Source: Azadirachta indica (lineage: Eukaryota > Streptophyta > Magnoliopsida > Sapindales > Meliaceae). From it: a stretch of DNA of 64,000 nt. The notes under the pieces were generated by a model. The model did no database searches. It worked only from the letters and a program-made list of their open reading frames with translations, and was not told the DNA's origin. Position 1 is the first letter of the stretch. Every line of letters begins with the position of its first letter. The stretch covers positions 372,001 through 436,000 of the forward strand of contig CM040448.1 in NCBI GenBank assembly GCA_022749755.1. Reading direction: 5' to 3'. Shown in pieces: positions 26,608 through 38,564 of this stretch. The translations under genes were made by a program, and so were the position numbers.

Positions 26608-28940
26608 TATTGCAGTAGAACTTGTGAAAATGATCCGCCAAAGATGCACAAACTAGTAGTAGGTGCGGAATTGGGTTGAACAAGGAACTTGATCAGGCGT
26701 TAAGATTAATGTACGGATAGAAAATGGAAGTTCTGGCATTAAAATTTGGATTGATTGGTGCTGATATTTGAAGAAAGAAAAAAATATATATTTATGTGTC
26801 AGCGTGTGAGAGGTGAAAAGCTGAGCGAGAGGAAATGATGAGTTGGAATAAACGGAGGGAGTGAGGACAAGAAGACAATGAAATGAAAAGTAACGGACTA
26901 AACTAAGCAGTTCAGTCATCAGTGTTTGGATTTTGGACATCCAACCTCGTTTGCTGCTATATTAAGCTTAGAATATGTCTTATTTTTTTTTGTAAAAAAA
27001 TATAGGGAATATTGAAAAAATTAATATTTTATTGAACTTTATTTAAGATAAAACTTATGATGATTAAAATGTTAAAAAAAAAAAAAAGCAAATAGATGGG
27101 TCGTGGTAGACGGCAGCATCTGCTATGGTATCAAAGCTTAGTGGGCTTCAAATTTCAAAAAGCTTAGTGGGCTTCAAATGTCAAATCCAACTATATCAAT
27201 GGTTCAAGTGCTATTTTATTGACTAGGCCTGACCCAACAACAATATAATTAAACTTTATCGTATCATAGGAACGAATTTGACAATCCCATATTTTTTTTA
27301 TACATATATTTACGTTATTTATAAATTATTAAATTTATATTCTTATAATAATTAAAATTAAATCTGATATTTATAATTAATACACTATAAATTATAATTC
27401 GTCACTTATTTTTTAAATTAATAATACTATCATATATATATATCTAAAGCTTTGAAGTCCAATAACATTACCAATGTTAAATGAAAAATAAATATTTTTT
27501 AATGAGTATAACTAAATATAAATTTGGTAATATTTTAAGAATTCAACCTTTTTTTTGTTCTTTTATTCTCTTAAAAATTTAAAAGATGTGATAATGATAT
27601 ATCATTGATCTATTAATTTTTATAGATGAATTTATATAATATTTCGTATACTTGGTAGTTTTTAAATATAAAAAACAAATGGAATATATTTATTTTAAGT
27701 GGATTCTTTTTTGAGAAATATGAAATCTATATTTTTTTCTATTTTTTGGAAAAAGATTTATAACATCGTATCGAATTTTTTTGGTGTTTTTGAAAAAATT
27801 GTTTCAACTTGATAAATAAAATTTTTGAAAAATTATCCTACAACACAAATGTTGACGTATTTTAAAAATATTATTCTTTGTTAATAGAAAACAAACGAAT
27901 TAGAAATAATTATATAACAATAAAAATAGAAGACGCGTGTTTGTGCTGTAAGTAACCTGTAATACGTCCACTTGGCTTTGATGGAAAGTAAGACAGATAG
28001 CGAGTAGGTCGAAGACTAAGCCTGATTCCTGAACATGATTCGTTAGTTGCAAGTATTGAAATTGAAATGGTGGCTACACTCCAGCCACGAGACCAGACAG
28101 GACGCAGACACAACATAACATGCTTTGTTGACTAACAAATTAACTAACCTACCTGTCAAAGACTCGGTGCCCATTCCGGCAACAACTGCCCTTAATTTTT
28201 TATTTCATTTTTATTATTATTTAAAAGCGTTTCTACTTTCTAAAAATAAAAATAAAAATAATTTAGACTCACGTCATTTTCTTCTGTTGCTTCACTCCAA
28301 TGGTTACGCGGTTTCACAACTTTCATCGTCTCAAAATATAAATACATAAATTTAAAGCACACGCCACCCTGCTGATTTCTTTCGACCCGTGCAACATTTT
28401 ACGTCTGAACTACATTTGTACGTTTTTATGTACGTAAAATTTATAAATTATGTAACTTATTTGATAAATACTGAACAAATATATATATATATATTTTCTC
28501 TTCTTTTTAAAATATTATAATAGAGGGTGTTTACCCACGCTTAAAGACAGGACACATCCTTGCGTTGGCTGGATGGCGGTGTTTGCTTATCATATAACCT
28601 CTTGAACAGTAATTTCAAATTAAAATATTCTCTGTTTAAAAAGTATTAGCAACAACATGATGTTACAAATTAAATTTATTTCCTGTTAATAATCTCTTTA
28701 ACATAAAGAATTAACAAAATATAAAGAAAATAATGAAAAGGTTTCTTTGATAATTTTTTTGAGTATTATATTTTTTATGTATTATTTATTAATATTATAT
28801 TAAAAATCCACCTACAATAGATCTAACAAGGCGCCCACGATAGGTTGACCCAATTGGCCTAATGAATAATATTTGTTTAATGTAATAAATATTATTTATC
28901 TAAAGTTTTTAACCAACTCTATATGTCTGATTCTACCTCG
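26608..28940. other. Fructokinase promoter side and intergenic DNA
   Basis: The first roughly 330 bp upstream of the fructokinase ATG probably contain its 5' UTR and core promoter; no TATA box could be placed confidently. Near 27133-27183 a short tandem repeat is visible (AAAGCTTAGTGGGCTTCAAA twice, about 25 bp apart). The rest is AT-rich with no supported gene. Confidence 0.5.
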
Positions 28941-28959
28941 TGTAATATTACAGGCAATA

Positions 28960-29360
28960 TATGCAAGAGGGATGAAAAGTTATACAAGAAGAGATAAAAT
29001 CATAATCAGTTAAAGTCTGATCAAGGAAAGAAGAAAATGGATAAACGAGCAGGCAAAAAGAAGGATAAGACTAAAATGGCTTGCTATTGTGGCAAGATGG
29101 GTCATTTCGTTTAGAAATGTACTGAGCTGAAAAAGGTATAATCTAACTCCAACATTCTCATTGTAGTGATGTTACTAACTCTCTATTTTTGACTGAATCT
29201 CGTCCTACGTGGACTGTAGACTTAGGAGCCATAGATTATGTAGCTCGAAATCAAAGAACTTATGTGGAGTATCGTCAAATAAGTTTCAGGACAAAATTAA
29301 TATATGTGAGAAACAACACTAGGATTGAAGCGAGTAAACTTTGTCATGTGTGATTTTCCA
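28960..29360 (+). mobile_element. Degenerate Ty1/copia retrotransposon fragment (gag zinc knuckle and protease)
   Basis: Conceptual reading of the plus strand gives ACYCGKMGHFV-stop-KCTELKK, a copia-type CCHC zinc knuckle with an internal stop codon. Further on comes WTVDLGAIDYVARNQ followed by TYVEYRQIS, matching the copia protease region in which W.LDSGATDH.. is expected; the active-site DSGA has become DLGA. Stops and the missing catalytic motif show that it is dead. No LTRs could be tied to it. Only the gag-to-protease junction survives. Confidence 0.8.
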
Positions 29361-29534
29361 CCATCTTATAACAGTAGAACAGCATGTTCAAATATTTTAA
29401 GTGAAAAGGTATGCTTCTGTGTTCTATTTTTTTTTTAATTTTTCTAACACACGATTAGAAAAATCTACCCATATTTTTAATATGGTGAACCCTATTTAAA
29501 GTAGATAATAAACTCACAATTTGCGAGATACATT

Positions 29535-30250
29535 TAGGTAGCGTTTGTTTTTATATTTGAACTCTAAATATGACTGAAATTTGAATTTAACTAAAATCTG
29601 AATATGAATTATATGTTTGTTTTTAATTTTAAAACATCTGAAAATAATTATTAAATTGTTTGTTTTGATAAAATAAAAAGTTTGAAATTTTATATTTTTA
29701 CATATATACCCTTTTAAATAATATACTTATATTTATAATAATTTTAGTTATATTAATACAATAATAGATAAAAAATGAATTATATTAATATGTACATTAT
29801 TTATTTATTTGCTATATAATTTTTTAAAAGAAATAATTTCTAATCGATGATATAAAAATAAATAAAAATAAAAATAAAAATAATAAATCATATTGTAATA
29901 TAATTGTAATTATGTAAATATACAAATTGATTATAATAATTAAAATATAAAATAAGTAAGAATGAAAAGACAAGTAAAAGGATACCCGCAATAAAGAAGA
30001 ATTATGTTAAAAATAATTAATTAGACTTTTAATTTTATTAATAAATAAATTAATAAGATAAAAATATTTTTTAAAAATAAAAATATTAAATTATTTAAAT
30101 ATTTATTTATTTAGATTTAAATTAAAATTTTTAATTCAATTATATTAAAATATTTTTAATAAATATTTAAATATAAATTAAAAAATAAATTATCCTTAAA
30201 TATTTAAATAATTATAATTAAATTTCAGATAAAAAAAAAATAAACAAAGC
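29535..30250. mobile_element. AT-rich MITE-like element, copy 1
   Basis: The ends resemble inverted repeats: left TAGGTAGCGTTTGTTTTTAT, right (reverse complement) CTATAAAGCTTTGTTTATTT. The segment 29560-29990 reappears in inverted orientation at 61845-62275, sharing for example AAATATGACTGAAAT, TCTGAAAATAA and TTTAATCGATGATAT / TCTAATCGATGATAT. Two dispersed copies indicate a transposed repeat. The 'GCGTTTGTTT' end is common among hAT-type non-autonomous elements. Target duplications were not resolved. Confidence 0.6.
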
Positions 30251-30844
30251 TTTATAGTGGAAAAATTCCTTCACCATGTATATCGAAGAGGGTTGGTTTT
30301 TCTTTGTTGTAATGGCACGAGTGGTTGGTTTAATTGACAATTGAAAATTCTTTTCCAATGAATTTTAATCATACAATTTGGAGGATGACATTGATGATTT
30401 CGTCATAATTAACCTCATGCCTCAGTATTCAAAAGACAATTAATGTCAATATGTAATTTATGATAAAAAGAATTTGAATTAATTTAATTTATTGAACCCT
30501 CAACCATGGTAATGCTGAATGATACATCGGAACAAGAATAACGCGTTAACAGGCAAGTGTCACCATCTTTAGCAGCCAGAAGTAAACTTTCTTGTAAGGC
30601 CAGGCTGCACTCACGTAGTCGTTGTTCCTTTTTATACGCTCAAAAAGGCCATCATCGTATACACTCAATCTCATTATATCATCCACCTGTCGTAATTTAA
30701 AAGAATATTCTTTTAATGACCAGATCTATCCATCAGGTATGCTGAAGCTGATCTCAGATTACTGCTCCACGTAAACCAAACTCTTAGTCTACTCCGGAGT
30801 AGGACTGCAGAACCTAAGCGCGTGGAAACCGCGTCAATCCGGCC
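30251..30844. other. Upstream region of the calmodulin-like gene
   Basis: Non-coding sequence that becomes GC-richer toward the gene. ACGT cores, the centre of many plant stress and ABA promoter elements, occur near 30614 (TCACGTAG) and 30766 (CCACGTAA). Their function is not shown. Confidence 0.45.
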
Positions 30845-30853
30845 CTATAAAAG
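30845..30853 (+). promoter_or_regulatory. Probable TATA box of the calmodulin-like gene
   Basis: CTATAAAAG lies about 100 bp before the ATG at 30953, in a locally GC-rich context. With the usual 25-35 bp spacing, transcription would begin near 30880 and give a leader of roughly 70 bases. This position and match make it the best core promoter seen in the window. Confidence 0.7.
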
Positions 30854-30952
30854 CCAGCAATCTCGAGCAAAACCGAAAGAGGGAAAAAAAACTGAATAAT
30901 AATATAAAAAACAAAACTTTTTCATTCTCAGTTTCTACTCCAAGTATCAAAT

Positions 30953-31423
30953 ATGGCAAGAAACTCAAACGGCACAAACGGCGGTAGTCATCTCGGTTCA
31001 AGGGAGGAGGTACGCAAAATCTTCAACAAGTTCGACAAAAACGGCGACGGCAAGATCTCCGCCGACGAGCTTAAACACGTTCTCCATTCGCTCGGTTCGG
31101 AAACGTCTCCCGAAGAGGTCAAACGCATAATGGAAGAGATTGATAAAGACGGAGACGGCTATATTGATTTAGACGAGTTTACCGAGTTTCATCTCGGCGG
31201 AGGATCAGCCGACGGGACCAAAGAGTTGAAGGACGCGTTTGATCTTTTCGATGTCGACGGTAACGGCTTGATATCTAAAAAAGAGTTGCATGACGTGTTG
31301 AAAAAACTCGGAGAGAAGTGCTCGTTGAGTGACTGCGCTAAGATGATCAAGCAAGTAGATGCCGACGGCGATGGCCACGTTAATTTCGAGGAGTTCAAGA
31401 AGATGATGACGCGTAGTTCGTGA
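30953..31423 (+). CDS. Calmodulin-like protein (CML), four EF-hands, intronless
   Basis: 156 aa with no intron. A short Ser/Asn/Gly-rich N-terminus (about 20 aa) precedes four EF-hand loops: DKNGDGKISADE, DKDGDGYIDLDE, DVDGNGLISKKE and DADGDGHVNFEE. All have acidic residues at positions 1, 3 and 12, so four functional calcium sites are predicted. The order and spacing match the CML25/26/27 group of plant calcium sensors, which act in cytosol and nucleus to convert calcium transients into target binding. There is no N-terminal Gly after Met, so no myristoylation is expected. The coding region is clearly GC-richer than its flanks, usual for intronless CML genes. ATG 30953 is the first in-frame start after the TATA box. 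Confidence 0.93.
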   Translation: MARNSNGTNGGSHLGSREEVRKIFNKFDKNGDGKISADELKHVLHSLGSETSPEEVKRIMEEIDKDGDGYIDLDEFTEFHLGGGSADGTKELKDAFDLFDVDGNGLISKKELHDVLKKLGEKCSLSDCAKMIKQVDADGDGHVNFEEFKKMMTRSS

Positions 31424-34340
31424 TCAAATCCAGGTTTAACGCAATATTCAAGTAGGTTTTAGATTTAATTGTGTATAGTCCGTAGGCTTTTAGTTTCGTT
31501 AGAGCTGCTCATAATTGTCTGCTATTTCCATTCTTTTTTCCCGCTCTTGACTGAAAGGTGGCGGCATATCGTAGAATGGAATTTACGGTTAACTTGGGAT
31601 TCATCTTGAACCAGATTGGATTTCATGATCTAATTTCCTTGGTTAACTGTGACACTGACATACATATTTCTTTCTTGTGTTGCGACTGCGTGGATTTCCT
31701 TTTTTCTTTTTTTTTTTATAAGTGCTTTTAGAATGTAATTTTAAATAATTAATACAAACAAAATACTTTAAAAAATGTGATATTAAATTAAAAGTCGTTT
31801 CTGGATGTTCTGGTTGTAGGTAGGAGGTAGACAGATTCATTAAAATCATGTGAGATGTTTAATTTTTAACGAGTTATAAAACGTGAACTAGCTAGTAGAA
31901 TCAGGAAGGATTACGAAAATGTAACTGTTTGATTCGTTGGGAGGCTAAAAGACTACGGCATTTGATGAGGCATTTGATGAGGCGGTTTAGTCAATTTTAG
32001 AAGGGGATTATTATTTTTATTATTATATCGTATTATATTGAATATTAGATTTATGGGAAAACGTGTTTGTAGTTGTTTAGGAGAAGACAGAGACGCGTCT
32101 GTGTTGATGTCAACGCGGAATGGGGGTGCCAATGCCAATGAATATTGTAATTTACTTTTCCTCATTTTGATCAGTGATTAGTCAAATTGGTTCATTGGTG
32201 CAATCTGACCAAATCCATGGAAGCAGTTGGTTGGTTCAGTGTTGGGTCACTTGTCTTGTTTTTGCAAATTGCGGTGGTGATTGTTTTCTTTTCAAATGGG
32301 TAATATAATATTTAATAATTTTTATTAGATATTTTTTATTGGGATATGCTATTTTCATGTGCCTTTGCTGAGTTTTGAGAAATTACCAGTCTGCAAAAAG
32401 ATTTGGAGAAAGACACTCTTACCTCCCCACCTCCCCGTTGACTTGACTGTATGTTAATTAACTCTAAAGTGCACAATTACTTAAATACCCTAAATATTTC
32501 TCTTCACTAAATAAAAATAAAATTTGAGAAAATAAATTTCTCATTTCCATTTTATAAAAATTCTATTACTATTATAATAATTATATGATCTATCTAATAT
32601 ATATAATGGAGTTATAATTGTCAAAGATGCTATATTCAAACAAGTAAGATTTGATCTAAATGGCATCATAAATAATAAAGGTCTGTGTACATTTTTTTGA
32701 ACAAAAATATTAAATAAGTAATAAATAAAAAATATGAGTGATATGAGTATATAAAAAGTTATTATACAAATATTGGTACTATTCTTCCTTTTTAAGATTC
32801 AAAAAATGAAATTTCCTACTTTTGTATACAAGAAATAAAAAAACAAAATTCCTATGGAAAAATTATATGGATTGGAACTTCAAAAGAGATATAGAAGAAA
32901 TTATATGGATTGGAACTTAAAAAAAAGATATAGAAGTAGTTTTTATTTTGACAAAATATTATTATTAATTCAATTTAGAGTTCTTAGTTAGATGAATCTT
33001 TGTCATAATATATTTGCGTCATTTTAGGTAATTAACAATAATTTTAGGATTGGATTAAACTTGACTTTAAACATAAATCCGATTGGGTCCGAGTTTTTTT
33101 TCATTATAATTCAGACTAGAATGGGCTCAAGTTTAGGTTAAATTCGAGTTAACTAGACTTTAAATAATTTAAAACTGGATTAGACTAACTTGGGTCAAAA
33201 CTCAAGTTCAGATTTTTGATCTAATCTGATTCGAGCTAAATTTTGACTTGACTCGAAAATATTAGATGTAAATTTAAATCGAGTCTCACTTATAAAAGAT
33301 AAACTCAGGTTCGAGTTGAATTTTTGCAAACCTAACACAAATTTAAGTTTTTGCCAAATCTATCACGAAATCTCTTTCGTATAGGTTGGGCAAGAAAATT
33401 TTGAGGCATGGATATTTCTTAGTAAAATTTTTTGCACCTAAATGTTAAATTACATCCTATCTTAATCTTTAGTAAATTCATAGTTTTCTTTACAATAATT
33501 TGTCCACCTCACAAATTAGTGTCTCTAAAACAAGAAAATTAGGTTAAATCTTACAAAGGAATTTATTTTTTTCAATATATTAAGAATTCTCTAAAATAAA
33601 ATATACTATTAACAACAAATCAGCTAGGAAAACCCCTGACATTTAGACTATCGATAATAACTATCAATTGTTATTAACAAAAAAGTGAATAAAAATTTAT
33701 AGGATTGTCCCTACGAATCCCAACAAATTCTTTTTGAATTTTAATTGATTGTTTTATCATATCGTGGACATATCCTGCTATTCTTTTTGTATATATCAAG
33801 ATAATAATCGTATGAAATAAATATTTCAGTAATATTTAAATCTGAAATAGGAATTAGGATTTATGGTTTGCCACATCAATCTTTATTTAATGTTTGACAA
33901 TAAATTTGTAAAAAAATAGTATAATATTGTTTGTTTGTTTGTTTTAGGCTATATATATTAAAATTTAAAATCTAATAGAATTTGTTTTAATTTAAATATT
34001 TTTATTAAAAAAAAAGGAAAAACGAGTTTTCTTTTAACTTCACACGAGGTGAAAATTTCAATAAATTATTTACAAAAGTATATTTTAAGTTCTAAATTAT
34101 TATATTCTTACTTTTGAAAACGGTTTTCTAATGACAAATCAGCTGCTTTGACTTTCAACACTCAGGAAAACACTTCAACGATTAAACTGCCGGAACAAAA
34201 GGTGCAGCAGAACAAAGCAGTTTGAAATGTCAGAACAAATTGTTTTAGATATAATTAAGCAATAGTCTATTTTTCACGGGATAAGATGGCTGTGTTCTTC
34301 CAGAGAGCCTGTATTGGAGTTTTTGATAAACTATATTAGC

Positions 34341-34341
<1 letters not shown>
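31424..34341. other. Intergenic region right of the calmodulin-like gene
   Basis: It begins with the CML 3' UTR and then becomes AT-rich. A tandem pair of about 38 bp (ATTATATGGATTGGAACTT, then AAA/GATATAGAAG) lies at 32860-32936. A stretch around 33045-33340 repeats the motifs GGTTCGAGTT, GACTTGACTCGA and GGGTCCGAG, typical of a dispersed plant repeat, but its limits are unclear. No gene was found. Confidence 0.5.
32860..32936. repeat. Two-copy tandem repeat of about 38 bp
   Basis: Two adjacent copies of the sequence beginning AAATTATATGGATTGGAACT and ending GATATAGAAG, differing at a few positions. In non-coding DNA; no function apparent. Confidence 0.8.

Positions 34342-34414
<73 letters not shown>
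34342..34414 (+). repeat. Poly(A) homopolymer of 73 bases
   Basis: An uninterrupted run of A, far longer than any other homopolymer here. It lies outside the 3' end of the pseudogene that follows and is on the opposite strand from that gene's transcript, so it is not its poly(A) tail. It could mark the tail of a separate plus-strand retroposed sequence or simply be slippage or assembly expansion. Confidence 0.85.
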
Positions 34415-34416
<2 letters not shown>

Positions 34417-34658
34417 TGTTTCAACTAGCAAGAGCAAACAGCTTCATGAAATGGACAAAAGTGGAGGTAATACACGATTGAAATTCCGATAAATTGCTAG
34501 CAAATTCGTTACACCTTTTGGCTTTAATTGGTTAAGCTGACATTAATGCTGAACATTTGTTAGTATGATTGCTTTTAGGTAACTCTCTGCATCTTAGAAT
34601 TTCAAATGTCCTATTGAAAATGTAAATCTCTGCTACAGGTTCTCACAATGTGTTATCC

Positions 34659-36764
34659 TTAATGCTGAACTATACAGTCTTGAGGCTGTAGAAGGGATGT
34701 GTGAGGAGTAGGTAGCTTATCAAGAGAATTTTCCTCTTGATTTATGCCATTATTCTCCTTCAAGTTGGCCTCTTGGAAGCCTGCCCCTTCCAAGATATAA
34801 GATATCACCTCTTGGAATCTGTGTTCTGAGAGTGAAACTTCAGCTAGAAGTCTCAAGGCATATTGCTCTGATGCTTCGTCAAAATCTTTCCTTCTCTTCA
34901 GCACTATATGCCACTAATCTCCCAAACAGCTGGAGTTACTTGAGTCTCCAGAATCTCCTGGCTTATTTCTCCAAGTGCTTGTTTCTCTGCATAACACTGG
35001 CAATATTGCCCAGGAAAGCATTCATATTAGTTTATTTTAGCCAAGTCAGAAGATAATATGTATTGAAACAATCGAAACTATGCAACAATGCAAAGAATAC
35101 TAGTGGACCTATTAAGCATTCATTGAATATGTAGATCAGAGCCTACAGTCGTAAGAAGGAGAAGAAATATTACCTGTGGGAATAAGAAGATTCTTTTGCC
35201 ACAATCAGAGATCAGAACATTGAAAGGGATGTTGCTGTTTTGCAGGCAAATGCAAGAACTAGCAACAGCATTGGATAGATCTCTCATTAATTTTGGACCC
35301 TCAAAGACAAGACCTCGAACTGGGTAGTTCTGCAACTGTGAAATCGTAACTTCTCTACTTTGCTGGCCTTTCAGTGTAGCTATTCTTGATGTTGGGGCTT
35401 TCTCAACTGGGAAAGGCAAAGGCAAGTAATATGCCTGCAATTGAATCAAACAATCTATTAGGAACTAATTCATAATGATGACCAATCAGCTCAAAATTGG
35501 ATTATCTGTGTACACCATCTATATTTCAAGTAATACCTGAAAATGTAGGTGATTAATAGTAGCAAAAGCACCCAGGCTGTTGTAACCGAGTCTGAAAAAT
35601 GGATCAGCTGCTTCCTTAGCCATATGGAGAGCAAGCAAGAAGCTTTGAGGCAAGCAGTCAAGAACTCGGGGTATCAACAGAACATGTCCATATTCAATGG
35701 GCTAACCTAAAAATGAAAATTGTTCCATCCATCAGCCAAAAACAGTTAACACACTTGTTATGATGCAGACATTCCTCATGTTTTATTTCCAGAACAAATT
35801 AAGAACAAGAATTCTTGATCAATTTGCTTACATTGATGGCTATGACGCTAGGAGAAGTTGAATCCTCAATAAGAGGTGCAGCCGGAAAGTAATGGCTGTT
35901 GCAGTCACGGCTTTGTTCAAACCTGAAAAGCAATTCTTCTTGTCCAACTTTAGTGAAATTGAACTTGTTTTCATCATAGGGCTGAAGAACTTGATCAACA
36001 CGAAATTCGGTGGGGGCGTTTCTTGAGGTGGCGGCCTTCATTCAGCTGAGCGATAAAGCCATGTTTACCAGGAATAATCTGTCTCACAAGCTGTCACGTC
36101 ATAGCGAAAAAGGCCTCTGCTCATTCGATCTTCCCATTCTCCCAACAACAAATTGTGTAAGAAACACATCTGAGGCGTTTCCCCTGTTGAATTCACCCTA
36201 GCATCCGCAGTTGAATCTTCTACGTCTTTCTTGACCGAATATAGAGGAAGCTTCGACACTGAAAACATTAACTAAATTCAATATACAAACAAATTCAAAG
36301 GCACAAAAGACAGAAAGTATAGCAAAATTATTAAACAATTATCGAATTATTTTATACGAAGTCGCGGAAAACAATTTCTTGTTCTGATTTTTAAATTAAT
36401 TTTAAGATTGTGTTCCCAAAATCACCCCTTTGTTCTGAGAATGTTACGGAATTGTAATTCAAATAAGCAAAATCATGTTGCAGATAATTTAATGTAAAGT
36501 TTGGAAAGGAAGAAAAAAAAAAAAAGGTAAAGTCTTTTCCAACTACAAGTTTTTCCTATTCAAAAGAGCCCATTAACAGATATATGGATTCACGAAATCA
36601 CAAGTTCAGAAAACAATCGTGAAAATAATTGAGTTAAAAAAAATTAATACAGGTAAGCAGCATTTTCCAAGAAAATTCCGGCGGCAGCCAGCTGCTTCGA
36701 TTCTTTTGGAAGTCTCTTCCTGATAATTCGAAACCACCGTCGGAACCCTCTTAATCGTCAACAT
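34659..36764 (-). pseudogene. VTC2: GDP-L-galactose phosphorylase (VTC2-type) pseudogene with introns
   Basis: Five exons can be matched: 36764 to about 36650 (begins MLTIKRVPTVVSNYQ), 36258-35832 (LGEWEDRM.RGLFRYDVTACE), about 35705-35537 (HIT-type motif HLHFQ with its catalytic histidines), 35434-35174 (NIPFNVLISDCGKRIF) and 34996-34659 (CYAEKQALGE). The live enzyme makes L-galactose-1-phosphate, the committed step of plant ascorbate synthesis. Damage: phase mismatch at the exon 1/2 junction; a 1-base loss after TACET leading to TAA at 36065-36067; one extra C in the C-run at 36012-36016; one missing base at the start of exon 3; about 15 bp lost before SFLLALH; and a missing base before TAG near 34904. 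Residues between lesions remain well conserved, so decay is fairly recent. The preserved introns show a segmental copy, not a retrocopy. Sequencing error could explain some single-base changes, not all. Confidence 0.88.
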
Positions 36765-37952
36765 GTTTTTGATCATATAATATTTATATATATGTATATA
36801 TTGAGACAACAAATTCAATCTCTCTCAATTCTTTTACGTATATGATCAATATCTATTTCTTCAGAATAAAAGGCTGCTGTTTCGTTTTTAGGAACGTTCC
36901 ACCAGAAATGATGTATATACAGGGTTTTTCAGTTAGTATAGTTCTGAAAATTCCTAAAAGGAAACTGTGTTTCTGTTTTCCGAATTCTCCTATTAGTAGG
37001 ATGATTAGATGATTTCTTTTGGCTTTTTCTCCTGTCTCCTGCTCAGCTAATGTCTAAATTAATTTCCAAGCGGTGCTTTAAAACCGCCATTGGGTAAACA
37101 GTGAGTCGGTACGTGCAGTTCAAATTCACCTTTACTTCCCTTGCCACATACCCTTTCGAGTGTTTTGACGTTATTTTAAATTATTTTAAATTAATAAAAA
37201 TTTGGATAAACAACTTATAATTCTATAACATTTTGTTTATTTTACTAATTAGGTCCAATAATTTCAAAAATACTTACTGAAAGTCTAATCTATTAAAAAA
37301 TGACTATTATAACTTGATGCAATTATAGTTATTTAAAAAAAATTGCATAAAACATAATATATTTATTTAAAATAAATTAATATATTATAAATTTATTTAA
37401 CATATAAATATATTTTAAATAAATATTTTAAATTTAAAATATATTTTATTTAAATTATAATATAATCATAAATATTATATTATAATATACTATATTTATA
37501 AATTTATGTTTTAATAATAAATTAATATTTATTTATATATTTTTTTAATTTTTAATACATAATAATTAATATTGAATTGTTGATATATTATAATAATATT
37601 GATATTAGACATATAGTAATAGTAATGATATTTGTATTTATACTTAATTTATACATCAGGATTTTATCAGGGGATGTAAAAGTTGATGCGTAGCTATCGC
37701 AATATCATCTCACTTATTAATTTTAAATGATTATTTAGATATTAATTAATATATGATATAATATGATAATGACAAATTAACTTTGACAATGGTATAAAAT
37801 TATTAGGCTATAAGGCGAAATATATAATGCTATAAAATTAAGATATTATTCTCAATTTTTTTTCTCAGAAAGACTGATAAGAATTCATCCCATTGTTTGG
37901 AATTTAATTTGTAATTACGAGATTAGTGTAATTAAATTTCTTTTAACGACAT
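36765..37952. other. Upstream flank of the phosphorylase pseudogene, AT-rich
   Basis: The first few hundred bases are the former 5' UTR and promoter side of the pseudogene. The remainder is almost pure A/T. No gene seen. Confidence 0.5.
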
Positions 37953-38564
37953 TAGGGATGACAATGGGGCAGGGTGGTGGTGGGGAGGCATGCCCCATTC
38001 CCCACCCCGTTTTTTATTTTAATCTCTATTGCCCGTTATATTCTCCACTAAATTTAATGAGATAGGGATGGAGAATTCCATCATGGGGAATAAGTTTCCT
38101 ATTTCTATATCAATTCTTTGTTTTGTATTATTTTTATAAATTAATTTTAATAATATAAGAATTTAATTAACTTAAATAAAAATATTATTAATATATTATT
38201 AAAAAATACAATATAGAGTCTTTTTAATTTTTAATCTTTTACTTTTTATTTGTATCTTCTATTTTTTATAACATTAATTCATGGCTCCATAATTTTTTAT
38301 TACTAATTACATTTTTAATTATAATATATATTTTAAAAATTTATATATAAAATTATATTTACATTTATAAAATTTAATTTATAAATATATAATATATTTA
38401 TATTATGTTTTACTTGAGAATGGAGTAGGGAGAGGTAAACTAATCCCTATCCCATTAATAAATTAGGGATTAATTTCTTCCCGTTTCCTGCCCTATTCCC
38501 CGTAAATTTATCTAATTTCTCTCCTGTTGAAGGTGAATCCCCATGAGGAATTTTGCCATCCTTA
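37953..38564. mobile_element. 612-bp non-autonomous transposon-like repeat with G-rich ends
   Basis: Ends form an imperfect inverted repeat: left TTAGGGATGACAATGGGG, right (reverse complement) TTAAGGATGGCAAAATTCC. Subterminal parts are rich in GGGG/CCCC words such as CCCCATTCCCCACCCCG and GGAATCCCCATG-like blocks, a known pattern of a widespread plant repeat type. The interior is AT-rich and non-coding. No target duplication was resolved. Confidence 0.6.

Noticed and set aside
34342..34414. Poly(A) run as proof that the VTC2-type pseudogene is a processed retrocopy
   Set aside because: The pseudogene is on the opposite strand and keeps introns, so the run cannot be its tail.
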